Assembly: GCA_010015675.1 (NCBI GenBank)
Contig: ML976991.1
Span: 437,352-501,351 of the forward strand
Origin: Byssothecium circinans
Taxonomy: Eukaryota > Ascomycota > Dothideomycetes > Pleosporales > Massarinaceae
DNA length: 64,000 bases
Reading direction: 5' to 3'
In this document: positions 54,454 through 64,000 of the stretch, one piece after another
Layout of the letters: each line of letters opens with the position of its first letter
Position numbering within the stretch: position 1 is the stretch's first letter
Notes under the pieces: model-generated
Databases searched by the model: none
Told to the model about the DNA's origin: nothing
What the model saw: only the letters and a program-made list of their open reading frames with translations
Program-made: the position numbers and the translations under genes

Positions 54454-57234
54454 CTACTGCCCACCCTTACCACCCGCACCCTCGCCCGCACCCACACCCC
54501 CAAACCGTAGCACCTTTTTCATCACCCCACCGCCATCAGGAGCCTTCCGATACTCAATCTCCGCCTCCTCATACCCGCCCCAATTCTCCACCTCCCTAAC
54601 ACTCTGCTTCCTCAGCGCCTCCCATTTATTAACCCCCAGTTTCTCATCCCCCGTCTTCAGTGCCTCCCAGTTACTAACCCTTGGCTTCTCCATCTCGTCC
54701 CCTGTCTTCAGCGCCTCCCATTTACTCGCCCCCTGCTTCTCATCCCCCTTCTTCAGCGCCCTGGTAGGCCTCTTCCTGCCTCCCGTCGTCGTACTACCTC
54801 GGTGTGTCCCGAACTCCTTCATCGCCTCCTCGATCTCCTGTCTTGCTTTATCCGCGTCACTGACGTGCAAGTTCAAGTTACGCATCATAGCATCTTTCAT
54901 CTCGGCCGCTATGTCCTGGGTATTGAAGCCCGAGGACGGGGGTGGAGGCGAGGATGGCGAATTGTCTTTTACTTTGTACGAGTAGTTGGTCCGGAGGTAT
55001 GCGGCGATGGCTTCATTTTCTTCGGGTGTGCCTTTGCCGTGGTACGCTTTGAGTTCTTTGGCGAAGATGGTGGGGAGCATCTGGCCGTGCAGGAGATGGG
55101 GTTTGTTATTCGATAGCGGGGTTTTGATTTTTGCGCGTGCGTCGATGCCCATGGCCGCGAGGAGGTCTTCGCGGGACCAGCGGAGCACTTGGAGGGTATG
55201 TGACTGCACAAGTTTCCGTGCGCGGGTGATGACGTCGTCCCATTCGAGGGTGCCTTGGCTGAAGAGGTGTTCTGTCATTTTGTCGGCCGCCACGGTCAAC
55301 GCCTTCAGATTACTTGTGCTATATATGACATGGGTGATTTTGCCAAAGAGGAAGTCGGGGTCGATTCCTGAGATCATGGGGTGGATGCCTAGGGTTCGGA
55401 GGGTTTCGGATTTGGGCCGTAACAGTCGCTTGTACGCTAATTTGGGATTGTCGGTGATTATGGCGTGGACAACGCGAGCTACGACTACACGTGCTTCTTC
55501 GGGGGAGACTTCGCCCCTGATGTCGATGTATTTGTCAGAGAAAAGGGTCGGGAAGGCTTCGCAAAGGATACGGTTCCGGACACGGGTGAGGTGAGCATAT
55601 GCCCAATCTGCGGTCTCTCTCAACTCTTCCTTCAAATCGTTGACAGTCTTGAGGTGCATAGTCTCATAATTGCCGGATTTGTAATACTCCCGTAGTCTTA
55701 TTTCGAGAGTTTCGAGAGCTTCTAGCGGAGGGTCTGTACCTTGATGTTTAAATTCCTTTGCATTTGGCCCAGCCTTCAATTCAGGGTCAGCAAGGCCCTC
55801 TTTGCGAAGTGGCTCCAAGATATCACTGGCAAGTAAGCCAATACTACGACTATGTACGCCAACGAAGCTGTAGAAGGCGCTGTAATGTAAGTCTAGAGCC
55901 AGGGAATGGCTTTGAACGAACTTCTTGGACCGCTCCACGATCGATGCAATGTCGCTAGGACTTAGTCGTCCCCAGTAATCGCTCAAAATGGGCTGGATTA
56001 TCTGTGAAGCAGGCCGATGGGATAGGCGGCCGGCTTGTGTTCTGCACTCGTCCATGAAAAGCCAAAAGTTGACTCCGAAGGCACTTGTGGGAATGTTGAG
56101 TTTGACCGTCATTACTTTTACCGCTTGGCTAATTTCCATGTCGAAGTAATCTGGATTATGCCGGATGTGCCGTCTTAGGCGGTTGACGAAATCCTTTCGT
56201 TCTTCCTCACCGGGGAATAGAGGATATTCCCAATAAAGGTGGGCGTCCTTCCCCGCGGTGCTAGGCTTGAGTGCTACAGGTAGGAGGGTACCGTTATTTT
56301 GTCTGTAAGCGCCATCGTGATATAGAAGCGTCGATTCGGCATCCGAAAACATTTCCATACTCCTGACTTTTGCAATGACGACCACATGATCCGCAACCGT
56401 GACCTCGTGGGCGAGCTGGCACCCCAGAGCAGCCACCACATTACCGCTCTTTATCTTCACGTATTTTTTGTTTCCCTTGTGAGAAATTGCAACGAGGTGA
56501 CGACGCTGTTTGAAAGCATCGGGAGTATTGCCGCGCGTAAAGGCGTCTACGATCATGGCTGACTTGTGGTGATCATCAAGCAAATGGACGCGGAAAATTC
56601 CATTTGTGCGAATGGCTTCTAGTGTCTGCGAAGGGCACTTGATGTTGAAAGACACATACGGCGGGTCTAACGAGACGGTGTTGAAGGAGGATAGAGCGGT
56701 GCCAAGTGGGACGGGCGCCTTGGTTGTTGGATCTGTGGAAGACGCCGTGACAATGACAACAGAGCTGGGGACGCGGCGCATGAGTGATCGTAAAGCCTGA
56801 GTGCGCGCTTCTCGCTGCACTTCGTCTTCGGCGGCATCTTCAACTGGGTCCACCTCAGCTTGGCTTGATTCTACTCGTGCACCTTGTTCTTGTGTATCCT
56901 GCTCTTCTTGATCCGGGGCAATCTCTTGTCCTCTTTCGCCTTGTATCTCTTCGACCTCCTCCTCTGCATCTTCCAAAGCCTTGTTCTCTCTTATCCGGGG
57001 CTTGACGCCTTCACTCTGTCGCCATAATCTCGTCGAGACGTGGTATCGGACGCGGCGATGAGTAGCTTTTTGGAGAAAATCAGCACGCTGAGCCGCAATC
57101 TGGCTGCATGGAGTCCTTTCTATTAACAATCAGTCCCATATCTCTGAGAAAGCATGCCATATCCTACGTGTATGCCAGCTCCAGCGGTAAAAGGCGGCGA
57201 AGAAGCGGCCCGCCGGACGCTGGCTGAGCGCCAT
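54454..57234 (-). CDS. Mitochondrial-looking protein with flavin-reductase domain and long C-terminal extension
   Basis: Two exons (57168-57234, 54454-57119) give 910 aa. The short first exon, MALSQRPAGRFFAAFYRWSW, joined in phase, supplies an Arg-rich mitochondrial presequence. Residues about 130-300 form a flavin-reductase-like FMN-binding split barrel: SSVVIVTASSTDPTTKAPVP, LGTALSSFNTVSLDPPYVSF, FRVHLLDDHHKSAMIVDAF and LGCQLAHEVTVADHVVVIAK. The remaining 600 residues are mostly helical (KFVQSHSLALDLHYSAFYSF; VRNRILCEAFPTLFSDKYID) and unknown to me. The C-terminus has three near-repeats of WEAL, two in WEALKTGDE (about 833-875), and a Gly-rich end. The domain suggests an NAD(P)H:flavin or haem-type redox function, not shown. 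Divergent from bL31m. Confidence 0.75.
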
Positions 57235-57459
57235 TGGTAGAAAGGGAAGCACAAAAGGTGCTACCGATGCATACAGAAGTCTTTAATTTCGAGCTAAGAA
57301 AGCTGCAGAGGTGTGGTTGGACAGTGTGATGCATGATTGATGTGAATCCCACCGCGCTCGTGAATCTGGAGCCCGGTCAAAAATATCTGCCAAGGAACTC
57401 CGCGTGCAACCTCAACCCTCGTCACCCACCCCCGTCTCTCCCTCCCACATACACATCCA
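57235..57459. promoter_or_regulatory. Short divergent promoter of two mitochondrial genes
   Basis: 225 bp between the start codons of the flavin-reductase protein and bL31m. The spacing suggests shared or bidirectional promotion. No TATA box was seen. Confidence 0.5.
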
Positions 57460-58062
57460 ATGGCCACTCCAATACCCTCCCCCAGCGTCTTACGCGCTCT
57501 CCGCACCACTGTTTCCCTCCATACCCGCCGAATAACCCACACCTCACACGCTTCCCAATCGCAAATCCGACACGCGACGCTCCTCAAGCGGCCCAAACGG
57601 CCCTACACCTTCACACAGCTCATCACGCTTTCCGACGGCAGTTCCTTCCTCCACCGGACGACGTCGCCGCTCCCGACATATAAAAGTCAGAAAGACGTAC
57701 GGAATAATCCGCTGTGGAACCCGAGTTCGCAGAAGCTTCTCAATGTGGAGGAGGACGAGGCGGGGAAGTTGAAGGCTTTTAGGGACAAGTTTGGGAGGGG
57801 CTGGGATGCTGAACAGGTATGTTTGTTTTGTGCATCCAGGCGAAACTGGACGTTAGGGGAGGGTTGGGAGAGGATGGGTTGTTCGAAGAGAGGACATGGC
57901 TAATGTGTGATTTAGGGCAAGGGAACGGCAAAGGCGGATCATTTCATGGATCTTATAAGTGGACAAGGTGCAGAAGCCGCGAAGAATGCGCAGACGACTG
58001 CGAAAGCGGCCGACACAAAGGCTGCGCCTGCAAAGCCTGCAGCGAAAACCGGCAAGAAATGA
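57460..58062 (+). CDS. Mitochondrial large-subunit ribosomal protein bL31m
   Basis: Two exons (57460-57816, 57916-58062) give 167 aa. The N-terminus (TPIPSPSVLRALRTTVSLHT) is an Arg/Ser/Thr-rich import signal. The core RPKRPYTFTQLITLSDGSSF, then TSPLPTYKSQKDVRNNPLWN and PSSQKLLNVEEDEAGKLKAF is the fungal bL31m (yeast Mrpl36) signature. The C-terminus is an Ala/Lys/Thr-rich extension (AAKNAQTTAKAADTKAAP). It works in the central protuberance of the mitochondrial large subunit. Start 226 bp from the divergent flavin-reductase gene. Confidence 0.85.
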
Positions 58063-58291
58063 TGGATTTCGGAGTGAAACGCGGCTTGCTGTAAAATAAA
58101 TGAGAAGAGGAAGGTCATGGGCAAGATATCTAGGAGAAGGCTTGTAAAAAATGTCAGAGTAGAGCTTAGGGCATCGGAACATGGAAATGCAGGGAATCAG
58201 TATGCATTTCAAGGCGTCAATCATGTGTGTACGATGTTACAGATACTGTACAAATATATCTCAACAAACCCAGAAACCGACTTGACGTCGA

Positions 58292-60271
58292 CTACTGTTT
58301 GCCGCTGCTCCTCCCCATCCTCATTCTAAAGTACTGTGCATGGTTCGCGTCCGCGCTCTTGAACGGCCATTCCCTGTACGCTCTGCAAAGCTCATGCACC
58401 ATTTCTATCGTCAGCATTCTTGTCCTCATATGGTTCAGATTCGGTCTACCGCCCTTTTTTGGATCTCGCAGGCTCGGCACCTTGTCAACGAGAGCAGAGG
58501 CGCCAGGCTGACATTTTTCCAATGATTGCGGAACGGACTGGGTAGGCGACGAGAGCAGTCCGGAAATAAAGTCTTGGATCCATTCAGACCAATCTGCATC
58601 TGCATCAGGCGGTGGTGCTCGGGGTGTGCAGTCGATGAGAGAGAAGCGATTTTGAGGCCAAACTTCATCGTTGCGCATGACGAGGGGTTCGTAGGGGCGC
58701 AAATCCCATTGTAAACGTTCGACGGGGGAGCGTAGGATGAGTCGGTCGTCAGTTTCACTGGCAAGGGCAGTAAGGTAGTTGAGGTTAATCTTGGCCTTGC
58801 GATGTTCAAAGTCCTCCTCTTTCTCCCGCAACTTTGCAAGCTCTGAGTCTTTGCCGGATCCATCTTGCATGCCTGCGACCCAGCACTCAAGGTCGTATAT
58901 TTCCTCAGCGAGTTTGGCGAGGCCTTCGAGCTCGATCTTCCGCAGTTGAGCGCGCTTAGTACTAGCTTGTTGCAACGCAAAACGTTTACCCTCTTTTGTG
59001 TAAAATTCCTTTTCCTCGTTGGTACGGCTATTGCTCCTACTCCTAATTTCCATGTATTTCGACCGGTTATTTTCAAAATCCTTTTCGGCTTCCACCATTT
59101 GGATGCTCGAACCCGTGTTGATGCCGACGGTCGACACACCAGCCATCTCCTTCTCTCTGAGGTAGTCAAGAATCTCAATGAGGCTCATTGTACCCGTGCC
59201 GTCAGTCAATCGTTCGATTTCCTGGGCGAAGTCGTGGACGTTCTCGCGTCGGTGTGCAGGAAGTTCCTTTCCATTTTTTCGTCCTCTTTGCATGGCTCGA
59301 ACAATGCTTTGTATTTCATGCTGGGGTTCTCGGCCGCCTGTGGCTGCGCGTCCGGCAGTGCGCGCAACATGGTCTCCTGTTACTACCTCGGTGTTCTTGC
59401 TCAGCAAATCCATAAAGAAACTATACTTGGTGTGATGAGATGCGGCTCGCGGTATACAAGTCCTTATCTCTTCGGAGGAGCCCCAGAACAGTGACCGTAC
59501 AGGACCCCAGGCGTGGTACCCGTCATGAGTCCATGCTTTCGCTCCCCAGTGCACAAGAAGCTGCTTCATCATCGAGTCGAATCCTAAGCCAGGAAGTCGC
59601 GGTTCCCATCCCAGCGTCCCAGTAACCAAGAGGGATTCGTTCAATTTGTAGGCGTTCTTGTCTCCACGACTCACGCGCTGCTGGTGTGGCAGCAGTCCAC
59701 TTTGGATGAGCCTCTCGACCTCTTCATGTCTGCCTACATTTCCTCGAAAAAATTTGTACGTTGAATTAGACTTTTCGACAAGAGGCATAAGAAGGGGATC
59801 GAATGCTTCGGAGGGTTCGACGAGGATATGGGTCCGCGGTTGAAGAAAGTCATGGAGTTTTTGGGACCAGACGCCGACGCCAGGATTCAGGTCGATGATA
59901 TCGCAGCCCTTGTATTTTTCGAGCGAAGGGCGAATGTATTCGATGACATCGTCTGTGCAGGAGTCGTGTTAGCAAATGCGCCATAGCAAATTTCCCCCGC
60001 AACAAGGACACGACATACCACAAAGATCAGGACTTACAATCTGTGTTCGCAAGTACGTGTGTGACCTAGTAGAGTATAGCGGGTCGGCTGCCATGGACTT
60101 GGCGATGCCTCCTCTGCCTATATTTGCTGCTAGAGTTGTCGACAGCGGATACTTTGGTGTCGTAGCAAGCTTCTCGTTGTCCCATGAACGGCGAAACCCC
60201 TTGGAGGCATAACGAACTCCCAGGGGCCGGCAAGTGAGACCAAGGTTGATGAGCCGTGGACGGCACGACAT
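58292..60271 (-). CDS. Mitochondrial transcription factor B-like methyltransferase (mtTFB/Mtf1-like)
   Basis: Two exons (60019-60271, 58292-59952) give 637 aa. The N-terminus (PRLINLGLTCRPLGVRYASK) is a mitochondrial targeting peptide. The join LRTQIVSPDLC-DDVIEYIRPS precedes SAM motif I CDIIDLNPGVGVWSQKLHDF (about residues 101-120) and motif II RTHILVEPSEAF, as in the rRNA adenine-dimethylase-derived mtTFB family. The C-terminal half adds a Lys/Glu-rich coiled coil (AKLREKEEDFEHRKAKIN) and a longer tail. The donor GTATGTC is chosen over an upstream GTAAGT because only it keeps the frame. Family members act as initiation factors for mitochondrial RNA polymerase. Convergent with bL31m. Confidence 0.8.
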
Positions 60272-61672
60272 GTGTGGTAGAAGAGTGACGCCGCCTCGAG
60301 AGTTATTGATGTTTGGTCTGGCGAACCAACAACTACATGTGCACATCTACCCATGCCGATGGGAGTTCGCGTTGTGACTAACTATATTTAGGTTAGCGCC
60401 CGCGGAAAATTCACCCCAGTCCATCTGTGGAACAACCACAAAAGTGACACAACAATCTCCCAAGTTCGAAAGTGTTATAATTTTCGATTTGTACTGTATT
60501 GGGAGGAATGTAGAACCAATCACATACGCTATGTGAACAGTAGGTATTTTCCGTATTTCGATGAGAGGGCTTGAATGTAAGCTTGCAGTATTATTACCTT
60601 TGTAAGTTTACGGAGTACGTAGACGATGCAAGAGCCGTAGGAGAGACGCAGGATAACGGTAAAGAGGAGGAGAAGGAGGAGAAGGAGGAGAAGGAGGAGA
60701 AGGAGGANNNNNNNNNNNNNNNNNNNNNNNNNNNNNNNNNNNNNNNNNNNNNNNNNNNNNNNNNNNNNNNNNNNNNNNNNNNNNNNNNNNNNNNNNNNNN
60801 NNNNNNNNNNNNNNNNNNNNNNNNNNNAGGAGGAGAAGGAGGAGAAGGAGGAGAAGGAGGAGAAGGAGGAAGCCCCAGCCGCCGGCAATATGTTGTTACT
60901 CCATAAATCTCATCTCTTAGTAGTTTCGTCTGACTGAACCGTACGGTCGCAGGGAAGCTGCTCCGCCGTGTTGATAGAGGCACACCTGCAGCCACTGTTG
61001 CAGCCTATGACCCGCCTAGTGACATGGCCCATCCCGCACATCTCCTCACTCTAGATTCTGCCTGTCTAGTGCATTATATCCATTCGGCACGCGATAATAT
61101 GTCTGCAGAGACGCTTTAAGCTTCTATGGTTGGTGTAGGAAGTTTTGGTAACTTGTCTATAGTTGCAGGCATTTTTGTTAATAGTACTACATAGCACTTT
61201 TACCTAAAGCCAATTAGGTACAGGATTGATTCCCCTGCGGGATCAAAGCTTATATATTACCTTCTTAAACAACTGTCTCGCTCTATTACCACCCTCTCGT
61301 ATGGGGTCGACCTTGAAAGGGTCTTTGAATGATAGTACAATAGACCGCTGTAAAAGTCACGTAGCAAGCACTCATGCTTCATTTGAATTGAGCTATAGTA
61401 ACGAGACAGCAGATACCTGTATAAACTGCAGAGACCCAGTGTATCTGCATACAATAGACACATGCGTCGTGTCGTGCTGTAAAGTGAACCTAATAGGCGC
61501 AATATAGGCCTTATCAACCGAAGCTGAAGTAGAAACAGGGGCAACGAAGAGCATTAATGCCTACGGTAGAATTTCCCTTCAAAGTTCGATTGCACTATCT
61601 ACCTTGAGATATATAAAGAGTACAGTCTGGAAGATGAATGCATTGTCGAGTCCTATCATCCTCGAGCATCAT
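60272..61672. other. Intergenic region with sequence gap
   Basis: Apart from the repeat/gap at about 60660-60870, no gene is supported. The part at 61080-61640 is AT-rich with only short frames. Confidence 0.4.
60662..60871. repeat. GGAGAAGGA tandem repeat interrupted by an assembly gap
   Basis: aggaggagaaggagg-type repeats (period 9) run from about 60662 to 60707 and again from 60828 to 60871. Between them are 120 N bases (60708-60827). The two sides look alike, so the gap is probably unresolved repeat copies; the true length is unknown. Translated frames here are low-complexity Glu/Lys or Ser and are not genes. Confidence 0.9.
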
Positions 61673-63245
61673 TCAAGTGCCCATACGATAGCCAGCCCTC
61701 CGGAGTCGGCGACGCAAATTCTCAGGTGCGGAAACCCGCTCATCAGGGTCATGCATAGGGCTATCGTCGATTTTATCCAGCACAAGTTCCGACTCTTCTG
61801 ATACAGGAAGGTCCAGCGGCGGCATGTGCGGTACAAGTGGGGTAGGTAGATGTTGCGAAGCTGAAAGGAACGGTGATGGAGGTAGGTCCTCGAGACTTAG
61901 CGGGTGGTGCACACCCTCCATGAGCGCGGGGTCCAGAGGCATGTCATAGTCGTGATGTTGCGCCGGAAATCCAGGAGTGAATTGTTGTGCGGCTTCCAGC
62001 TGAAGCTGACTGCTCGGTGAATCAGGCCGCTGGAGCGGATGCTGTGATGTTGATTGAAAGTCAGGAACCACATTAGGCGTGGTCATTGCATTGGGCGGAT
62101 TCGGTGACTGTACAAATCGCGACTGTGAGCGCGCGGCTGACATGCCCTTGTTCAACTCGCTGCACTCGGGGCAGTTGCGGATGACTTGGCTCACAGTCTC
62201 TTTGATGCGAACCCAGTGATAGGACTCTGCTATCGAGGCTGTCGTCTTGTTGATACCGCCGTGGGACTTGTGATGCAATTCGCGTGCAATCTCATACTGG
62301 CGCTGTGGATCTGAAATGACCTCCTTTCCTTTGAGCATGAGCCTCTCACCATCCGTACCATGCGGTGGCAAGAGCTTGTAATGTGTAGCAGCACTTCGGA
62401 GACGGCTCTTCTCAGCTCGATCAGCCCCATTGGGATATTTGCCGTTCTTGAGGTAGTATCGGATTTTGTCAAAGCGCTCCTCAGACACGAAGTCGTCCTC
62501 TTGGCCAAGATCCCGGCCGTAGATGATGGCATCTACGAGCTCGCCAGGATATGACTTCAGGTTACCGCAAGCCTTGATGCGTCCCAGACGCTTGAAGCCT
62601 AGCGCATCCCAGATTCGACATGAGGCGACGTTCGTCTCGTACACCAGGTTAAAGACGGAGTAAGTGTAACCCTATCTAGGTGGTTAGGACGGCATGCCTT
62701 AACGCGAACCTCAATATCTAACTTACAAGCTTCGGTGCCCAATCGAGATATATCTCACCCATCAACCGGCCGACACCACGATTCCGCGAGGCATCTGTAA
62801 CCAAGAAGCCCCCATTGCAGACATGACTGGAGCGGCCGGGGTAGTTGGGCTTGATGTAGAGACTACCCAAGCACTCGCGCTCCCAATCACAGCCCCTCTG
62901 CGCCATCTCGTGAATCTCCCGTCCATCTTGGATTTCGCCTAGTAGCATGATGGCGCCGAACACGCCGAACCAGTAAGTACCGAACTTGTCGAGTGGCAGT
63001 GGCTCCATCATAGGGTAAGTGTCGCCTTTCTCAATCTCGCGGCCCAGCTGATCGCACAAGTATGCCAGGAGTGTGAGAGGTACTTGATTTGGCGCAGAGA
63101 AAGGTATGATAGTTGCAGTAGTCACACGATCGCGTAGAGTCACCGTACGAGGCGCAACACCTGGGGGAAGAGGGCCTCCAGGGGTAAGTAGGTCAGTATG
63201 ACTGCGGTAGAAGATTGGCGCGGACGGATCCTCCATTGCAGCCAT
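61673..63245 (-). CDS. SPT10-like GNAT acetyltransferase with integrase-type H2C2 zinc finger
   Basis: Two exons (62727-63245, 61673-62671) give 505 aa; the intron has a CTAAC branch point. The N-terminal GNAT fold carries the acetyl-CoA loop RNRGVGRLMGE (about 156-166) and the later helix NVASCRIWDALGFKRLGRIK. A Cys2-His2-type module follows: HHKSH with His at about 306-310 and NCPEC with Cys340 and Cys343, around SIAESYHWVRIKETVSQVIR, resembling retroviral-integrase zinc domains. This combination is that of yeast Spt10, which binds histone-gene promoters and activates them. The rest is a Pro/Ser-rich disordered tail. Whether this protein has that role is inference; the domain order is visible. 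Confidence 0.75.
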
Positions 63246-64000
63246 CTTAGGCCAGACCAGTGATGTAGGGCTGCTATACTGTTACATTAGTATGAATGAA
63301 TACAAACCCTCTGGGCGACGGACAAGGCTTCGGCGTGCGTATGACTCCGTGCAGGCCCACGGGTTTCAAATACTTTGCGCATGTCACATTTTGCAGTCAT
63401 CTTATCGACGATGATGTTGGCCGACGGAAGATGGGGCGTGGGATAGAAGCAACATAAAAACAGGGGGACTTACAGCTGTTTATGGTATCTCTGTCACGGC
63501 TGTATATCTCAGTCCACGCTGTCTCTTGGAGCAGAAGCTGGTAGGCGGGAGCGGGCGCGATTGTCCTAGCCTTGGCCACCAATCACGCGACGTTTGGAGC
63601 CACCTCTTTTTTTCGGTCGCACTATGACGCGACAGAGTGGGAGAGGGGCCGATCGCTGTTCGGACTGTGTATTGTCAACTGGTATCTATTGTGGGCAACA
63701 GCTCCAACACTCCAAGCTAGTGTTAGAATTAGGTTAGTGCCATCAACATCTTATCGATTACATACCTCTTCCTCTTACCCAGGCTTTCTGCCAGTACGGG
63801 GAAGACTGTCGATATCTAGAGAGACCACACGAAGTCGGGCGCCTGTGGCAGCGATATGCATTACCATTCTTCTATCCGCGCTACGAGTTGTCGGAGAATA
63901 CTATCAAGCAGCGATGTGTGAATGACCTCGCAATGCCCTAATCATGACCGAGATGAGCACTTATTGGCCATGATAGCCGAGAGCGCAGAAAGCACGGATG
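63246..64000. other. Upstream region of the SPT10-like gene to window end
   Basis: No supportable gene; a 117-codon frame at 63572-63925 has no recognisable domain. The first few hundred bases presumably include the promoter of the minus-strand gene. Confidence 0.4.

Noticed and set aside
61215..61250. T-loop-like gattgattccc as a possible tRNA
   Set aside because: No matching acceptor, D-arm or anticodon arm could be built around it.

Overview
The window is genomic DNA of a filamentous ascomycete (Pezizomycotina; a Dothideomycete is my best guess, not proven). Genes carry several short GT-AG introns of about 42-80 nt, often with CTAAC/CTGAC branch points. The content is typical of moulds: AA9 LPMO, class II peroxidase, allantoate-permease-type transporter, BLI-3-like protein, Mug70-type CBS/PB1 protein, SPT7, DHH1 and mtTFB. 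No rRNA, tRNA or CRISPR array was recognised.

The window has two parts. From 1 to about 27.3 kb it is a gene-poor accessory compartment. It starts inside a pogo/Fot1-like DNA transposon and holds a 555-bp MITE-like element (5678-6232). Six coding regions look intact: a secreted class II peroxidase (1190-2255), a 240-aa unknown (12378-13153), a secreted AA9 LPMO (18131-18931), an ACS-type MFS transporter (20592-22426), a BTB/POZ membrane protein (25266-26221) and possibly a 50-aa ORF (14958-15110). Between them lies a dense set of broken genes: two astacin-like metallopeptidase copies, a BLI-3-like flavin-fold protein, a YWTD-repeat protein, an epoxide-hydrolase-like protein, an NmrA-like reductase, a VirB4/HerA-like P-loop ATPase, a Myb/SANT-like protein, a second BTB gene and a small unknown gene. 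Several are only one or two lesions from intact, so the decay looks recent.

From about 27.6 kb to 63.2 kb the DNA is a gene-dense conserved core with no broken gene seen. In order it holds prefoldin subunit 6, VPS4, the karyopherin KAP121/PSE1, a Mug70-like CBS/PB1 protein, ribosomal protein S26, a VanZ-like membrane protein, SPT7, a charged nuclear-looking protein, a poly-Asn protein, a rhomboid protease, the DEAD-box helicase DHH1, a flavin-reductase-domain mitochondrial protein, mitochondrial ribosomal protein bL31m, an mtTFB-like methyltransferase, and an SPT10-like GNAT/zinc-finger protein. One assembly gap (60708-60827) sits inside a GGAGAAGGA repeat.

Functional themes: the accessory half carries oxidative lignocellulose attack (AA9 plus class II peroxidase) and uptake. 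The core half carries protein folding and traffic, transcription and chromatin (SPT7, SPT10-like), mRNA decay (DHH1) and a run of mitochondrial genes (about 54.4-60.3 kb). The most unusual items are the NmrA-like gene split by a 362-bp insert flanked by a 12-bp direct repeat, whose exact removal restores a 319-codon frame; the duplicated metallopeptidase zinc-site exon with one copy broken; the TIR element; and the run of genes interrupted by single in-frame stop codons.
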